The translations under genes were made by a program, and so were the position numbers. Positions 1 through 14,704 of a stretch of 64,000 nt of DNA are shown here, piece by piece. Each line of letters begins with the position of its first letter. Positions within the stretch are counted from its first letter, which is position 1. Source of the DNA: Silurus meridionalis (taxonomy: Eukaryota > Chordata > Actinopteri > Siluriformes > Siluridae); assembly GCF_014805685.1 (NCBI RefSeq), contig NC_060896.1, positions 9,629,389-9,693,388 on the forward strand. Reading direction: 5' to 3'. Under the pieces are notes generated by a model. That model was not told where the DNA came from. It ran no database searches and saw only the letters and a list, made by a program, of their open reading frames with translations.

Positions 1-1620
1 CAAGCTTCAATCATTCATGATGTGTTTTTGTAGTGTTTAGTCAATTTAAATCAAGCTGTAATGCTTTTTCCCTCTTCGGCTGCATTACATTTGTTCCGGT
101 TCCAGTCCGAGAGAGTCTGAAAGGAACTACAGAGCGGTTCAATTGCTGTGAGAAAGTGATTCGACCCCAAATCGACCCATGTAGGAAGTGAACTGAACAT
201 GCCATTGGGTTGATGCAAGCTGTTAAATTGAGTTGTGAGGTACAAACTGAGCCTAAGGACAGACCTGTAGTATTCTAAAACATTTTTTAAATTACTGTTT
301 TCTACTGATCCCTACACATTTCACAAATGTATGTTTATCAAGAGTGTTTTATGAGTATATATTTTAACTCTACACACCCCTCATACGATGATTTTAGGTT
401 TTTTTATGTGCAGTGTGAAACCATGCTAGATTACATTAAAACAAAAGTATCAATTTTACAACAGCCATAACTAATTATAGGAAGTCTTCAGGATTTGTTT
501 TGTACCCTTTGGGGATGTAGCAAAAGTTTGGTTTGTGCTTTCTGTATTTTCAGTGGAACATTGTTGTTTTTATAGTGAGGCTATAGCCTATTGTCAACCG
601 AAGTTCAAACTGAGGGTCAGTTTTTAATTTGTTTGTTTACACACATACACCTTTGAAGGAATGAGTGAAAAGAAAATCTTAAACCAGAGGTCAAGATAAC
701 AAAAAAACAGTCATTACAGGTGTATAGGACTCACCCCATCTGACCTCTTCTCAAGCCAGGAAATGGAAAGCTTTACTTTTCCTTCCGACATTTTGTCTTT
801 CTCAAATACACACACTTGCAGGAAGGTTAAAGTGGCATTTCTTCTCAGGTGGCTGCATTGTGACAGCACATGCTACTGAAGCAGTTGATAAGGCAGCTAG
901 TATACCGGCAATGAAACCTTTTTATCTGTCTCCTGTGCTTTACTAAAGTCTTTACCTTCAATTAAACTGACCTTCAGTGGAAAGCAGTGCATGCTCCATT
1001 TACCCAGTCAGATTTACCCATCTTTTTGCAATACCTATTCCTCTTTGCTCTCAAACCCACCCCTGCATTCTCTGCACATACGTCTCATTTGTACGCTTTC
1101 TTTTTTTCCACAGGAACAAGCAGCTTTTCTTTTGTGTTTGTTCTTTGCTCTGTCATAACTCCATTCTTCACACTTAGCAAACATCAAGAGCCCATTTCAG
1201 GAGGAGAGACAGGAAGAGGAAGAGTAGTTATTCCTACAGTTTTTTAATGGTCCTTTTGGATGTGGTTTTACTGCTGTCTGCTTTTCAAAATGTGTTTTGC
1301 TGTTGATATTTTTGACTTTTTTTATATTGTCATCTGTCAGGATTTCATAAATGCTCATGGTGGAACGTGGATTTTCATCTTCTCTTTATTGTTTACATGG
1401 GTTTATCTGTATACACAGCCATCTTCAAAATTATTTGAATCCATTTTATCCAGATCAGGAGTATGGTGTAGCTGGACCACCGGCAGAAAGTTACAGGGAT
1501 ATACCCTGGATGCGTTTTCATTCATACTTATAGACATTATCAGTTCACTTACCTGCTTGTTTTTCTGCGAGAAAGTATGAAACTAGAGCACCAGAAGAAA
1601 CCCATACAAATACACAGATC
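1..1620. other. tspan9 intron, no recognised element
   Basis: Non-coding sequence inferred to be the intron before the first tspan9 exon in the window. Short open frames (for example 977-1177 and 1260-1580) lack codon bias and homology. No RNA gene or transposon terminus is seen. Confidence 0.5.
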
Positions 1621-1624
1621 AGTC

Positions 1625-2115
1625 ATAAAATTTTGACATTATAACATTATAAATAATAATGATAAAAGAACACGGATTATCTCTTTATCATGGCACCTGT
1701 GAATGGGTGGGATACATTAGGCAGCAAGTGAATATTATGTCCTCAAAGTTGAAGTGTTAGAAGCAGGAAAAATGGGCAAGCCTAGGGATTTGAACGAGTT
1801 TGTTAAGGGCTAAATTGTAGTTTCTAGATGACTGGGTCAGAGCATCTACAAAACTGCAGCTCCTGTTGGATGTTCCCGGTCTTCAGTGGTCAGTATCTAT
1901 TAAAAGTGGGCCAAGGAAGGAACAGTGGTGAACCAGGGACAGGGTCATTGGCACGTGGGGAGACAAGGCTGTCTTGTGTGGTCTGATCCAACAGATGAGC
2001 TACTGTAGCTTAAATTGCTGAAGAAGTTAATGCTGTTAATGCCCAACGGGTCAGAACTGTTTTGGCAGCAAAAGGGGGACCAACACAATACTAGGCAGGT
2101 GGTCATAAAGTTATG
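1625..2115 (+). mobile_element. Tc1/mariner-like remnant, internally deleted
   Basis: Contains the decayed start of a Tc1-type transposase: a reading of GKPRDLNEF near 1773, then TGGGTCAGAGCATCTACAAA and GTGGTCAGTATCTATTAAAA, the paired-like helix-turn-helix region of this family. It ends with ACTAGGCAGGTGGTCATAAAG, a terminus common to these fish elements. Stops and a large internal deletion make it inactive. Confidence 0.7.
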
Positions 2116-2159
2116 TATTTAGAAAACATGTGAACCTCTACACATTGTAGACAGTATTC

Positions 2160-2425
2160 TGACCATGACATCCATATGTGGTGTATGTGGTTTATCAAAT
2201 TGTTGCCACATACTCTAAAGCACAGAAATGACTATGTAAACTATAGTATTCAGATTATTCACGTATTCCAGCATGATGTTGTGCAAGAACTCAACTGGCC
2301 TATACAGAGCCCTGATCTTAACATTGTCTGCATACCTCATCTTCTCACCTGCCATGAGTGCCTGACCTCATATGTGAATGGCCACATATCCCTACAGCCA
2401 CAGACTTTTTGGGAAATATATCCAG
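2160..2425 (+). mobile_element. Tc1-like fragment, transposase C-terminal part
   Basis: TATTCCAGCATGATGTTGTG followed by ACTGGCCTATACAGAGCCCT is the decayed stretch around the catalytic aspartate and the SPDLN motif of a Tc1 transposase. Truncated at both ends. Confidence 0.6.
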
Positions 2426-2429
2426 GCTG

Positions 2430-4575
2430 GATATTTTTTTAAAGCAAATGGGACCAAACTTGGAATAAGATGTTCACCAGCACATAAAAGTGTGAAGGTC
2501 TTGCTTATTATTTGCTACAGCTAGTTTAATCATCTGTTCCCAGTGATACAATTTACTCAGCTGATTGTGTAGAACCCAATTAAAGAAGGAGAAAAACAGC
2601 GACTTAAACGACCATAAACATAAGGAAAAGAGTATTGCACTAGCGTATCAAGCTTGTTTAGAAAAAGCTGAGCACACAGCACTTTGAAGATTATTATTTT
2701 TCTACCCTTTTTACTTCCCTTTTTCACTCCCCCACCTGCAAAACTCATCTGAAAAGAACAAAGCATCCATGAAGGTTCCATCACAACATGCTGCTAATGC
2801 ACCATCACGGTGCTTCTCGGACGAGTGTCATACAGCATTTACACAATATGTCTACACTTATTTACTCTTTTCATTGTCCTGCATCTTCTGTCCCACTGTG
2901 CTTTCTCTTCTGTGTCCTTCTGTGTCCATCTGTCTTCTCATTCTGTCTTTTTCCGTTCTCACCTTCACTTTCTAATGCAGCCTTTCTCTTTCTGTCATGT
3001 CTTCTTCTGCCCCGGTCTTTCATAATGCTTCAGAGACTTGCAAGCTTTTCAATCAGGCAGCAGACTTTGGAAGTCAAATGTGGCGTATTGCCCTGGGTTT
3101 CAGATCTAAGGATCTAGCGAAAGAGCTGGCTGATGTTGATGGATGTGTTCTGATTGTTAAAAGGAAACTAAGGGATGCCAGGCTTGTAATTAATTAAAAT
3201 CTTGTATGATTGCACACTATAAGTTGTACAGGGTTTAGAAGAGGTAGAGACAAAACAAACATTATGCAATCAGTCATTTCTGGATGAATTTAACGAGAAA
3301 GCAATCAGATTCGAGTGCGAGCGCATGTGCTCTGCATGTCAAACAGTTTGAGAACTGATGAATGTTAGCAATGTAAACGTAAAGGGTTGAGCTGGAGGTC
3401 TTGTGTAATTGCTAATGACTCTGAAGTCGTAGTTCATTGAAGGCTAAGCCATTTTTCTCACTTCCAACCAAACTTAATAAAGTTCTCATACACCAAACAT
3501 AGCATCAGGTGATGAAAATCACAGGTTTTGCATCTTTAATGCTGTGGCTAACTCAGCAGAAAGAGTGACAGACTACCAAATCGATGATGACTAAATGTGT
3601 TCCTTGCACCATGCTTCAAATGAAGAGCTCTATTTATGCTTAAGTGCACCAGTCACTGCTATGGAAAGGACAGAACCTGCCATCTCAATTACAGTGCTCA
3701 GGAAGCCGGTATGTGGGCGCTATTACTTATTCATTGCATCTGAAAGAGTTGGAAATAGGCGTGAGGGCTTGCCGATTAGCCTCAGCACGCTGTGAGTTTG
3801 TTAGGTTTTAACGATAATGTACTGTAATGCTCTGCTTAGCAACAGTGAACTGAGACAGACATGGCAACAATGTGATTTACTCCATGTTGCCTGATTGTGT
3901 ATCAGTGCAGTGTGGGATTTCCTCTACACAAGGCAATTGTGTTGGATATTGTTCTATTAGCAACCAGAGAAATGTCAGTCGTCTTCTGCCTGCATGACTG
4001 GTTTGTTCGACTCCATACCCTCTCTGTGTCTGCGTTAGATGTGATCCATGGAGAAAACAAGGCTAGGATCAACTCAAGCTGTCAGTCACCTGTGCCAATA
4101 AACAATACGCAGACTTCCTTTTTTGCACACAAACATGTGCTGTCACTAAACTCAGATTTTGGGCCTGTCCACGTGTGCATATGGAACAGTGGTACTAGAA
4201 AGCACAAAAAAAAAAAAAAAAAAATGAAAATCTATTACCACCCGACAAAAGTTTAATTATGTGTGTCTGAGGTGAAAAAGGATCTGAAAGCACTCAGTTG
4301 CAACAGGGACACATTCTGTACTGAATCCTAGGTTATAAATGCTTTTGGCAGAGCTGAAATCATTTTCATTATTCATCTGGGACTGTTGTGCAGGGGCAAT
4401 TGAGTAAAAGGATATGTCTTTTGATAGACTACATTTTTAAGAAACAGACTAGAAGCAAATGTGTGTTGCTTCAGGATCCGTTATATGTTAATTTGTCACA
4501 TTGTCTTGCAAAAGTCACATACATTTTTCTATGCTAATCCCCCCGTTTTCTCTTTTTCTCTCTCTCTTTATATAG
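2430..4575. other. tspan9 intron, unique sequence
   Basis: No exon, RNA gene or recognised repeat apart from a poly(A) run near 4206-4224 and a pyrimidine-rich acceptor tract just before 4576. Confidence 0.5.
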
Positions 4576-7500
4576 TTGTGTGGCTGTGGTCTGCTGGGTG
4601 TAGGGATCTGGTTGGCAGTGTCTCAGGGCAGCTTTGCCACCTTCTCGCCCTCCTTCCCCTCCCTCTCCGCTGCCAACCTTGTCATCGCTATAGGTGCCAT
4701 CGTCATGGTGACCGGCTTCCTTGGTTGCCTTGGTGCCATCAAGGAAAACAAGTGCCTGCTCCTGAGTGTAAGTAAACCTCTGAACCCACAGCCAGGCACA
4801 TACGCATACACACAACACTATACACTTTGACCTAATACACTTATTATGTAACATGGAGGAACTTGGGCAGAGTGTCAGTCTTTATTAGGGATGTAAACAT
4901 AAATGAATGTTTTTTTTTGTTTGAACAGATATTGTTGTTTGAATAACAATAAATTTTTTTTTTGTTTTGTTTTGTTTTGTCCCAATCTTTTTGTGAATTG
5001 TTAATAGAATAGAATAGAATAGAATAGAATAGAATAGAATAGAATAGAATAGAATAGAATAGTCTTCCCAGAAATCATGATATAATGATGTTTATTCATA
5101 GTAGATTCGGATCCAGCAAAAATCGTGTGACCTTTCTAAAATGTGACAAACGGCAAAACTAATGTAACTCTGATTGAATATTTGCTATGATTTGGAAAAA
5201 AAGTGTTTGTTGTCACACTAGATAGAGAGCTTGCCAGAAGGTATCTTGTTTAAACCATAGCTGAAGTTGAGGAACTGTATGTGTTGTGCGATTTTAAAAA
5301 TGATTTTTCTTTTTCCCTCGAGGCAGAAGTGTAGGGGTTAAAATTGTATTTGCAATAAATAAATAAACAAATAAATAATAACACAGTTAAATTCAAAATA
5401 CTGATACAGATATTTTAAGGACACTTAAAAGATACCGACACTGAACAGATACCGATATTGCCATTGTGTTACACCCTTAAGTTCTTCTTTGGTGCATCAA
5501 TACATTTTTGAAGACTATTTGCTTCAGGTCTGTTATGATTCAGTGTTTATTTTGAAACTCTAGAGGCCTCTAGGAGATAAAAAAAAAAACATTGAGTAAT
5601 CTCATATCTAATATTGTCCATCAAATCTTATATGTTCTACTCTTGCCTATGGAATCTGGCAGCAAGTGTTTGCTAGCTGGTTTCTTAGCACTTTTTTTGT
5701 TACTCACTCAGTCATACAATGTATTATTTTCTCTTCTTCTCGCTTTTGCCCTTTCTCACATTTTACTGAGTACAACACTATTATCTCTTTTTGATAGCCC
5801 TGGTCACAGTTTAATATGGAGAGCTTGTCACATACAGGGCCTTTTATATGATTTACAAGGCTGAATAAATTGGTCAAGATAATGTTGTATCACAAGACAA
5901 ACCTTGACCTTCAATCATGTCTGAGTACTTTTTTAATTATCTGAATTTTTAATGGGTAGTGGGGAGCTTAAACCTGATTACATATAAATACTGAACTCCT
6001 TAAACACTGAAAATTGAACAGAAGGAGCATTTTAGGGCTTTGCTATATGAATCATGGCAGTGCCTGTTAGAAGTGAGAGACTCTTCCACAGCATATATTT
6101 TATATTTGAATACCTTTTTCTCAGTAGTGAAGCCAGTGGGATTATACGTACTTACCAAGGGCAGCTGATGTAAATTTGAATTAGCTGACCTTTTGAGCAG
6201 CCTGCTTATTAGGGATACTTATCTTGTGCATACATTTATTAACCATTTTATCATATTTGTAGATATACAATAACCAGTGGTGGACAAAGTACACAAACCA
6301 CACTCTAAACCTGGATATGTTAAGTTGATTCACAAAATTGGAGGAAACTGATTGCCCTAAAAAAAAAAAAAAGTAATGTTTACTTGATAAACTTGAGTTT
6401 CACGAGTGAACATAACGTAAAAATATTTTCAGTTGAATAGACTAAATGCTTTTAAGTATCTTGTTCTGTCAAATTACTCAACTTTACCTTTTACTTACAT
6501 TAAATTGTATACAAAAGCAAACAAACAACAAAAAAATATATTTTATGTTATTTCCATTTAACTTTTCATTTCAAAATACAACGAGTGACTATAACGAGTG
6601 AAGAAACAATTTTGCCAATTTTTTTTTTTTTTTTTACGCCTTAAAAAAAAAAGAGTCAATCTTTCCAAGGCAAAAAGAAATACCTGCTGGACAAAATGAA
6701 AGTTGTTTTTCCAAACATTTTGAATAGTTCTATTACAGGGCAGGTTGTTCCATCACTGAATTCCCTTCCAAAATGATGCCCAGTCAGAAAGGGTTTAGTT
6801 GTGGACTTTTTGGCTCAAACTAAAGGATTCCTACTGAGATTTATTCATTTAAGTCCATGTTAATGACATCCTAACAAAAAAAGAAACAGATTAACAAGAT
6901 GACTTTATCATGCCAGTTATTTAATGCTGTTTTGTCAACTAAAATGTGCATGTACATAATATTTTGAGTAAAATCTGGTTTTACTCACCAGATTTACTAA
7001 ACTGTGGTCATCCTGTCACACTGTCTGTTGCTCTGGAAGAACTTTGTGGAAGCTATGGGTCACACTTGCAGGGGTAAAACTGAACAGTGTCCCTGCTAAC
7101 GAGTAAGAAATCCACCTTGAGCAATAAACAGACAACTAAAAAGCCGTAGAACTCTCCTCGCAGGAGTTCAAGTGCAATTGTGACGGCCCCACGGTAGCTC
7201 GAAATCTTGCACGTTAACGGATAAAATGTCTCCAATTGTTCAAAACAATGTTCTTTTCACAATTCACAAACATCTTTTTAATGAAGGAAAAGAAAATAAA
7301 CCAAATTAAAAAGTAGTGTCAATAATTTAAGTATGCTGCAATTAAATTGATTAATTAGATATAAACATCCTGAACTATATGTTTGTGCAAATACCAAAAT
7401 CCAAAAAAGTTGGGACACTGTACAAATTGTGAATAAAAAAGGAATGCAATCATTTACAAATCTATTAAACTTTTATTTTATTTAAAATGTAATTACATTT

Positions 7501-10500
7501 TTTTTGCTAAAATTTTATTCACAATATAATATAGATAAAATATCAAATGTTGAAAGTGAGACATTTTGAAATGTCATGCCAATGTCATGAGATTTGTATT
7601 GGCTCATTTTGGATTTAATGAGAGCTACACATTCCAAAAAAGTTGGGACAGGTAGCAATAAGAGGCTGGAAATGTTAAATGTACATATAAGGAACAGCTG
7701 GAGGACCAATTTGCAACTTATTAGGTCAATTGGCAACATGATTGGGTATAAAAAGAGCTGTTTCGCCCTAATGCTGCGGCAAAAAATAATGGATCAATAT
7801 CAGAAAGGAGTTTCTCAAAGAAAACTTGCGAAGAGTTTGAAGTTATCATCATCTACAGTACATAATATTATCCAAAGATTCAGAGAATCTGGAACAATCT
7901 CTGTGCGTAAGGTTCAAGGCCGGAAAACCATACTGGATGCTCGTCATCTTCGGGCCCTTAGACGGCACTGCATCACATACAGGAATGCTACTGTAATGGA
8001 AATCAAAACATGGGCTCAGGAATACTTCCAGAAAACATTGCCGGTGAACACAATCCACCGTGCCATTCGCCATTGCCAGCTAAAACTCTGTAGGTCAAAA
8101 AAGTAGCCATATCTAAACATGATCCAGAAGCGCAGGCGTTTTCTCTGGGCCAAGGCTCATTTAAAATGAACTGTGGCAAAGTGGAAAACTGTTCTGTGTT
8201 CAGACGGATCAAAATTTGAAGACTTTTTAGAAAACTGGAAAGCTGGAATCGGGTTTGTAGATACCACCAATCGAAGCTTGTTCAAAACAGAGCGTGTGCT
8301 TGACACTGATTGGTGGCCTGCTGCATGCTTGACTAGATAAGTTTTTATAAAAAGTAAGATATCTGGCTTTGAAAAGTATTGAAGTTAAAGTAAAGGCCCC
8401 CCCAAAGGGAAACACTTCAGTAAAGTACAGATATGCAAAAAAAGCTACTAAAGCTACTAAAAAGCACCACGACAGTATCACTATCAAATAATGCATTAAG
8501 TACAGGTCCTGTGGTGCTCTTTTACCAACAGACTAAATGTGACTGGCAGAAAAAAGATGGGATAAAAATAAATAAATAATATCCTGAAAAACAGTTAAGT
8601 CTCACATGTGTGATTATGTATAATTTTACTTGTATTTTATATTCCTATCCAAACTGTAGCCATGATCACTAAAACTATGACGCTCTTTTTGAACATCATT
8701 TACTTGTGATATTAATACTGAGACCTTAGGAAAATGGACAATGATAGAATGGACAATGAGTGAAAAAAATTAAACTGGTGTGTCACTGTGCAGTCACGTA
8801 GGCTTCAGGGGACGAATAGATAGATTTCGACATGAAAGATTGAACCTAGAGCTGGAGATGAGTCGAATGCATTTCTGTGCTTCCTCTCCTGGAATGAAAT
8901 GAAATTCACATCCCCAGATTCGTTCCAGCATCTATTTTACATGTGACGGAAATGAAAACATAAAAGTGACACAACAATGCTGTTTATTTTCTCCATTACA
9001 TAGTAGACACACAGGTAAATAAGCTTTTTTGTTTTTTCAATAGTATCTATGAAATGGGGATAAACCAATCAACTTAACCTGTCAGTGCAAAAATGCAGTA
9101 AACAAACATTTTACAGGCGTCCAGCTGCGCTAAAGCTGCTGCTCGCATGCCCTCGACCAGCTACAATCAGCAGAATGATGAATAAGAAGTGAATCAACTC
9201 GCCGAGTTAATACTTACTCCCTAGAAGCCTCATCTTGTGTAGAAGACTTCGTAAATATTTAGCAGCAAGAGAGTGAGGGGAAGTCAGTGTGTGTGTTTAA
9301 TGGATGATTCATTTGAATATAACTTTTTGAACTGCCCTTCACTTGTTTCTCTCCAACTTAATGATACATCTGTCTTTTTTTCCTACTTGCAGTTCTTCAT
9401 TGTCTTGCTGATTATTTTGTTGGCCGAGCTGATTCTGCTCATCCTTTTCTTCACATTCTCCGATAAGGTAAGATCTTATACTGAAATCCAATACAGTCAA
9501 GTCCACAGTCTTGCACATAAAAACACTCACAATTTGTCAGAGTGTGTAGAGATTAGTGTCGCTCAGTCTGTTGCTCCAGTTGTCCGTAGAGATTTCCGAC
9601 GTTATCTGTTCTTCATTTGTGAGGTTGCAAACCTTGAGGAACTTTCATGCCCAAATTTATTTGCAATGGTTGAAGATCACCTATACATTGCAACCTAATC
9701 TCGGCCAGTTGCTGCTGAGGTATTGGACTAAAATGGTCTCTTAGAGCCTACAGGTGCAGCTTCATGTGGATTTTTCTTAGCACTCTAATGACATTGCATA
9801 CATGAGCTGGAATTTAAAGGGCAGCACATACTAACCTCTTGACATTAGGATCGCTGGAGGATTAGTGTCTGGATGAAGAAGCAAGTGTCATACAACATAT
9901 GCTCAAAATGCAGTCCTCTGAAGTGCACCAGCCTCTCTCAGGCTGTTTTTTTTTTTTTTAAAGACCATATTATCTAAACTTTTTTATTTTTTTCTCACAC
10001 GCTGTAAAACTCAGGGAAAGTGTTGGATCTGCTAAAGACCTTCTGGGAGGTTATTGTTCAGTCACCCCACTAACCTGGGCTAAAGTAATTCACTTACCCA
10101 CAATGTATTAAGAGATTGGGTTGTGTTTGTCTCAGAGGCATGCTCTGTCAGAGGGAAATACTGTATTCCCTGTAGCCTTATCTCTGCTTATAGGTCACTA
10201 GGAACTTTATAGCTTCTACAGACATTTTTTCATCAGGAGGTAGATAAAAGACTTTATAGCATGGCTGCTTGTAGTGTATAGTGATTGAGTCAGCCTCTTT
10301 GTGAACGTTGAATGTGATTTTTATCATCGTTCTGATTAGCCAGAGCTCTGTGCAAGCAAATAAGATAGGAACTACAGTATATTCATATATTGCTTTAACA
10401 TAAGTAATCAAAAAATTTAAACCCTCTGCTTTTTTTTGATATTGGCAAACATAAATGTCTATATATCAAGAAATTACATTCTTAATGAATGAACACAACT

Positions 10501-13500
10501 GTTTCTTTTGTCACTGTGTTCCTCTGCCTCTTCTCTATCTTCTCTTTTCTGCCTCTTCTCTATCTGTTAAATATTGCAGGTAGATGTTTTGTCTCTTTGT
10601 GGCCTAAAAGTTGTTTCTTTAACTTTTTAACTACACTGACAAAGATTTTTTTAGGAGAAAATTATGCAACTTTGTAACCAGCCAATCATGTGGCAGCAGT
10701 ATAAAGCATGTCATACAGATTCGCAGCGAAAGTTTTGGGTAAAGTTCACATTAACCATCAGAATGAGGACGAATTTGATATTAGTGATGGCATGTTTGTT
10801 TGTGCCAGATGGGCTGGTTTTGACCGTGTGTAAAACTGCTGATCTCTTGGGGATTTTTACAGACAGCAGTCTCTTGAGTTTACTCAAAATGGCGCAATAA
10901 AGAAAAAAAAACCTTCTATTGAGTGGCAGTTCTGCAAACCGAAATACCTTGATGATGAGAGAGGTCAACGGAGCATGTCCAGACCGGTCCAATCTGACAG
11001 CAAGACTACAGTAACTCAGATAACAACTCAATGCAATTATAGCGAGGAGAAAAGTATCTCGAAATGAATCACACTGAAGCGGAAGGGCTACAAGAGCACA
11101 TCAGGTTCCACTTCTATCAGCCAAGAACGGAAATCACAGGCTCACCAAAAGCTGGACAGTTGAAGACTGGCATGGCCTGGTCTGATCAATCTTATTTTTT
11201 TGCTGAGGAACACAAATGGTATTTAGGTGCCAGCAGCGTGAATCCATAGACACATCCTGCCTTGTGTCAACAGTCCAAGAAGGTGAAGGTGGTGTAATGG
11301 TATAGGGATGTTTTTTTTTTTTTTTGCTGATCCAGTATTAGAATAGTGTTCCTAATAAAGTGTGTATTTATTTCAGTGTGTGTGTTGCTTTAGCCATAAA
11401 GCCTTAGTGCATATTATGTCCATATTTTGAAATGAAAGTAGCATTACAGCCATGTGTCTTTCTCATTATTAGCTTTTAATGTCTCTAAGCTGCATTCCTG
11501 CTAACACCTTTAATGCCTTACTGCTGATGTCAGTCTGTGATATGATGTCATAATTTGGCTAAAAAAATATATGTGCCCGGAGGGGGTCACACAGTATTAA
11601 AGAAAAATAAGACATACAGGAAGGATTTGTGAATGCATTTGTTTCTCTACCAGAGCCATAATTCTTATTTGTCCTACCATTTGACATCTAAATCGCGAGC
11701 CATTTATAACCATGGCTGAGATGAAGCCTAAATGGCAGCATATAAAATGCCATTAATAGAAACAATTGACGCCATGCCTCACACTTTCAGAATAAAAAGG
11801 GCTGATTGTTTAATTAGGGCTGCTTTGCTTTAGTAATTACAACCTATCTGGACTGTTAAAAGAGCTAGAGACAACAAGATGACTGACAATTAGTGTCCCA
11901 TCTGTTTATGGTGTCATGGCTGTGTTTGATAGCGAGGTGAAGTCACAGGTGCAGTTGGCCCTGACACTTACTAAACACACTCTCTGTGGATTACAGTGAG
12001 ATATTACACCCCCCCACACACACACACACACATGCAAACGTGACCCTGTGGTGACCTGCCATCTGATTGCAGCAGATGGTGGAGGCCAGGCACCAGATTA
12101 GAGCATCCATCTTCATGCCTCTGACCTCTTTCCAGCATGCGTGGCACTGCACCCTGGCCAAATGAAGCCATATTAGCTGTTTTTATGGGAAACATGCTAG
12201 GGTAGCGCTTTCTGCCACTGGCTTACAGACAGATGTGTCGTATTACCTGTGCAGTTCTCTTTCAGCTGTTAGACCAGTAGGGCTTTGGGGTAATGTGTGG
12301 GTTAACAACCCTGTTTAGACACTAACGGTGAACCTTTAATTTCTAAAAAAGCAGTTTAATTTCGTAGCATGCAGCAGGCTCGGGTATAGTGCATGTGCGC
12401 ATAAAATTATGTGGCTACCTCAGTAATGGATATCATACCATTAATAAGAGCAGAGTCATAAGCAACATATTTTGTTTTAGTGTACAGCTTTGTAGATTCA
12501 GTGCACCATGCCATTGGTCAGTGATCTGTGCAGATTTCATGTATTTTTAATTCAGAAAGGATTCTGTGATATTACTGCTTGTGCCCTCCTGGGAATCTCA
12601 TATTGCCTGTGTGCCCGTGTTTGTCAGGACAGACTGAAAATAAATACTGTAAAAGATCGGCGATGTTGTCTAATTAAATGATATGCCTGATCCTGATCAA
12701 GTATCTGCAAAGTCATGATATTAGAATAAGGTATTGCTGATTATGCATTATGTAGGCTGTAGTCAGATAGGGGGAGAAGTGTCTGAGCCTTTGAGCTTCT
12801 TACAATGTCTCAGTAGGAAAACATTGCTGGTATTGCCATGTTAGAGTGGAAAATATAGTCCAGCACCACAATCGAGATGCAAGCCAAGTATATATTTTGG
12901 AAGAGGCACTTTGGGGAAAAGAATATGAAAAGTAGAGGAAATTAAATCAAAGTTGTTTTCAAATCCCATTGCAAGCAATACGGTATTTTCTCATTTGGTC
13001 TGAATGCTTAAGTCTATTCTTGGTTTCTTTTATGTTTGGTGTTTTGTTTTCACACAAATAGATTCATTCCGAAATGCTAATTGCCTGTACAGATTTGTGC
13101 ATCAGTTCTACTGTGTGGCTATTTTAGCTAATTGGATTCTAGTGCATTGCCTTATTGTTCTAATTTTTAATTATTCATTCATGTATATTATTCATGCATT
13201 TTCTGTTTCTTTTGTTTGGCCAGCTGTTTGAGTAATGCTTTTCAAAGGTTCTCATTTCCATCTAAAAATTATGTTTTTGTTATACGCATTAAAAATCACA
13301 TACTTTGACTCCTAGCACTGAATATAGATACTTTCAGACACAAATGAAACCAAGATAATAGTTTTCAAGATGCTAATACTGTAGTAATATGCTACATACT
13401 GTAGGTAACAGACTATATTGACAAAAGGTTCATGTGTGTTTTTTTGAACAATTAATTCCACATTTTGTTCCTTATTGGCTTCATAATAACCTCCACTCGG

Positions 13501-14612
13501 GTTGTCTGATGTTCCACTAGATTTTGGAGTGTGTGTGGAGATTTGTGCTCATTCAGCCACAAGGGTGTTAGTAAAGTCAGGTACTGTAGGGTGAGAAGGC
13601 ACTTTAGATCTTCTACTTCAGCCCATGTTAGCATAATGTTCACAAAGCTTCTTTTGTGCACATAGACATAGACATGCTAGAACAGGTTTGGGTCTCCTAG
13701 TTTGAGTAAAGGGATAAGTTTAACTTTGTGGTAAAAGTTGGGGGAAGAACCACATATAGCCAGAAAAGTCATGTGACACAATACTTTTGCCCATGTAGTG
13801 TATATTGTATGTAAGATTTTTAAAATTTAAATCCTAATCAGTAGTTCCTACTTTTACCGAGTACTCCATTTTCACTCCTGCCATATCAAGATCAAAATCA
13901 ATGCTCTAATTAGGGACTAATGGTATTTCAAATTAGGTAGAGGTGGCAGGTGTGACAAACCTGACATTAGCTTTAAATAGTATCAGAGGCGTTGCATCCG
14001 ACAGAGCCCAACTGACTTGCAATAAAAGCAGTCACACTGTCCAGACACTACTCAGCAATCTCCAACATCTGCAAGTCTGTGTCCAAACTTTAACATGAGA
14101 AATGAACACAAAGCAAACATGCAACAATCACAAGCAGCCCACACATTTGTCTGTACTTTATTTGGAGTGTGTGCTCGAGTTCAGTTTGTTTAAACATCAC
14201 CAGAGGTCAAGCTAATAAACTCAATGCATCAATGCATAAACTAAAATAAACTTAAATAAAATAAACTAATGATCACTGCATTTGTTTGTCTATAAATTGA
14301 ACTCTAACTAAAGGAGATGCATTATGCCCCCTGATGAAGGAACTAGAGAAATAGGCATCCGGCCATCCCTAGTGCAGTGGAACCCATGCCAACAATGCAG
14401 TAGACCCCAATGTCAACAGTGCAGTAAAACACCAGGCAGTGAAACACCAGGCCTACAGTTCAGTGGACCCAAATGTGCCAACACTGCAGGGGAACACCAT
14501 GGCAACACTGCAGTGAAACACAATGCAGTCACCAACCCTCTGTGCTCCAGGGGCACTGTAACATTGGATATGTGATAAAGAATTTCACTGTGCTGAAATG
14601 TGTAATGCAACT

Positions 14613-14704
<92 letters not shown>

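Noticed and set aside
1..4575. Search for the missing first coding exon of tspan9
   Set aside because: No stretch coding for the expected FNLIFW end next to a GT donor was seen, so it is taken to lie upstream of the window.
4534..4854. Antisense frames over the first tspan9 exon
   Set aside because: Shadows of the real exon at 4576-4767 on the opposite strand.
9273..9698. 141-codon frame containing a tspan9 exon
   Set aside because: Only 9393-9467 is coding; the splice sites on both sides show the rest is intron.
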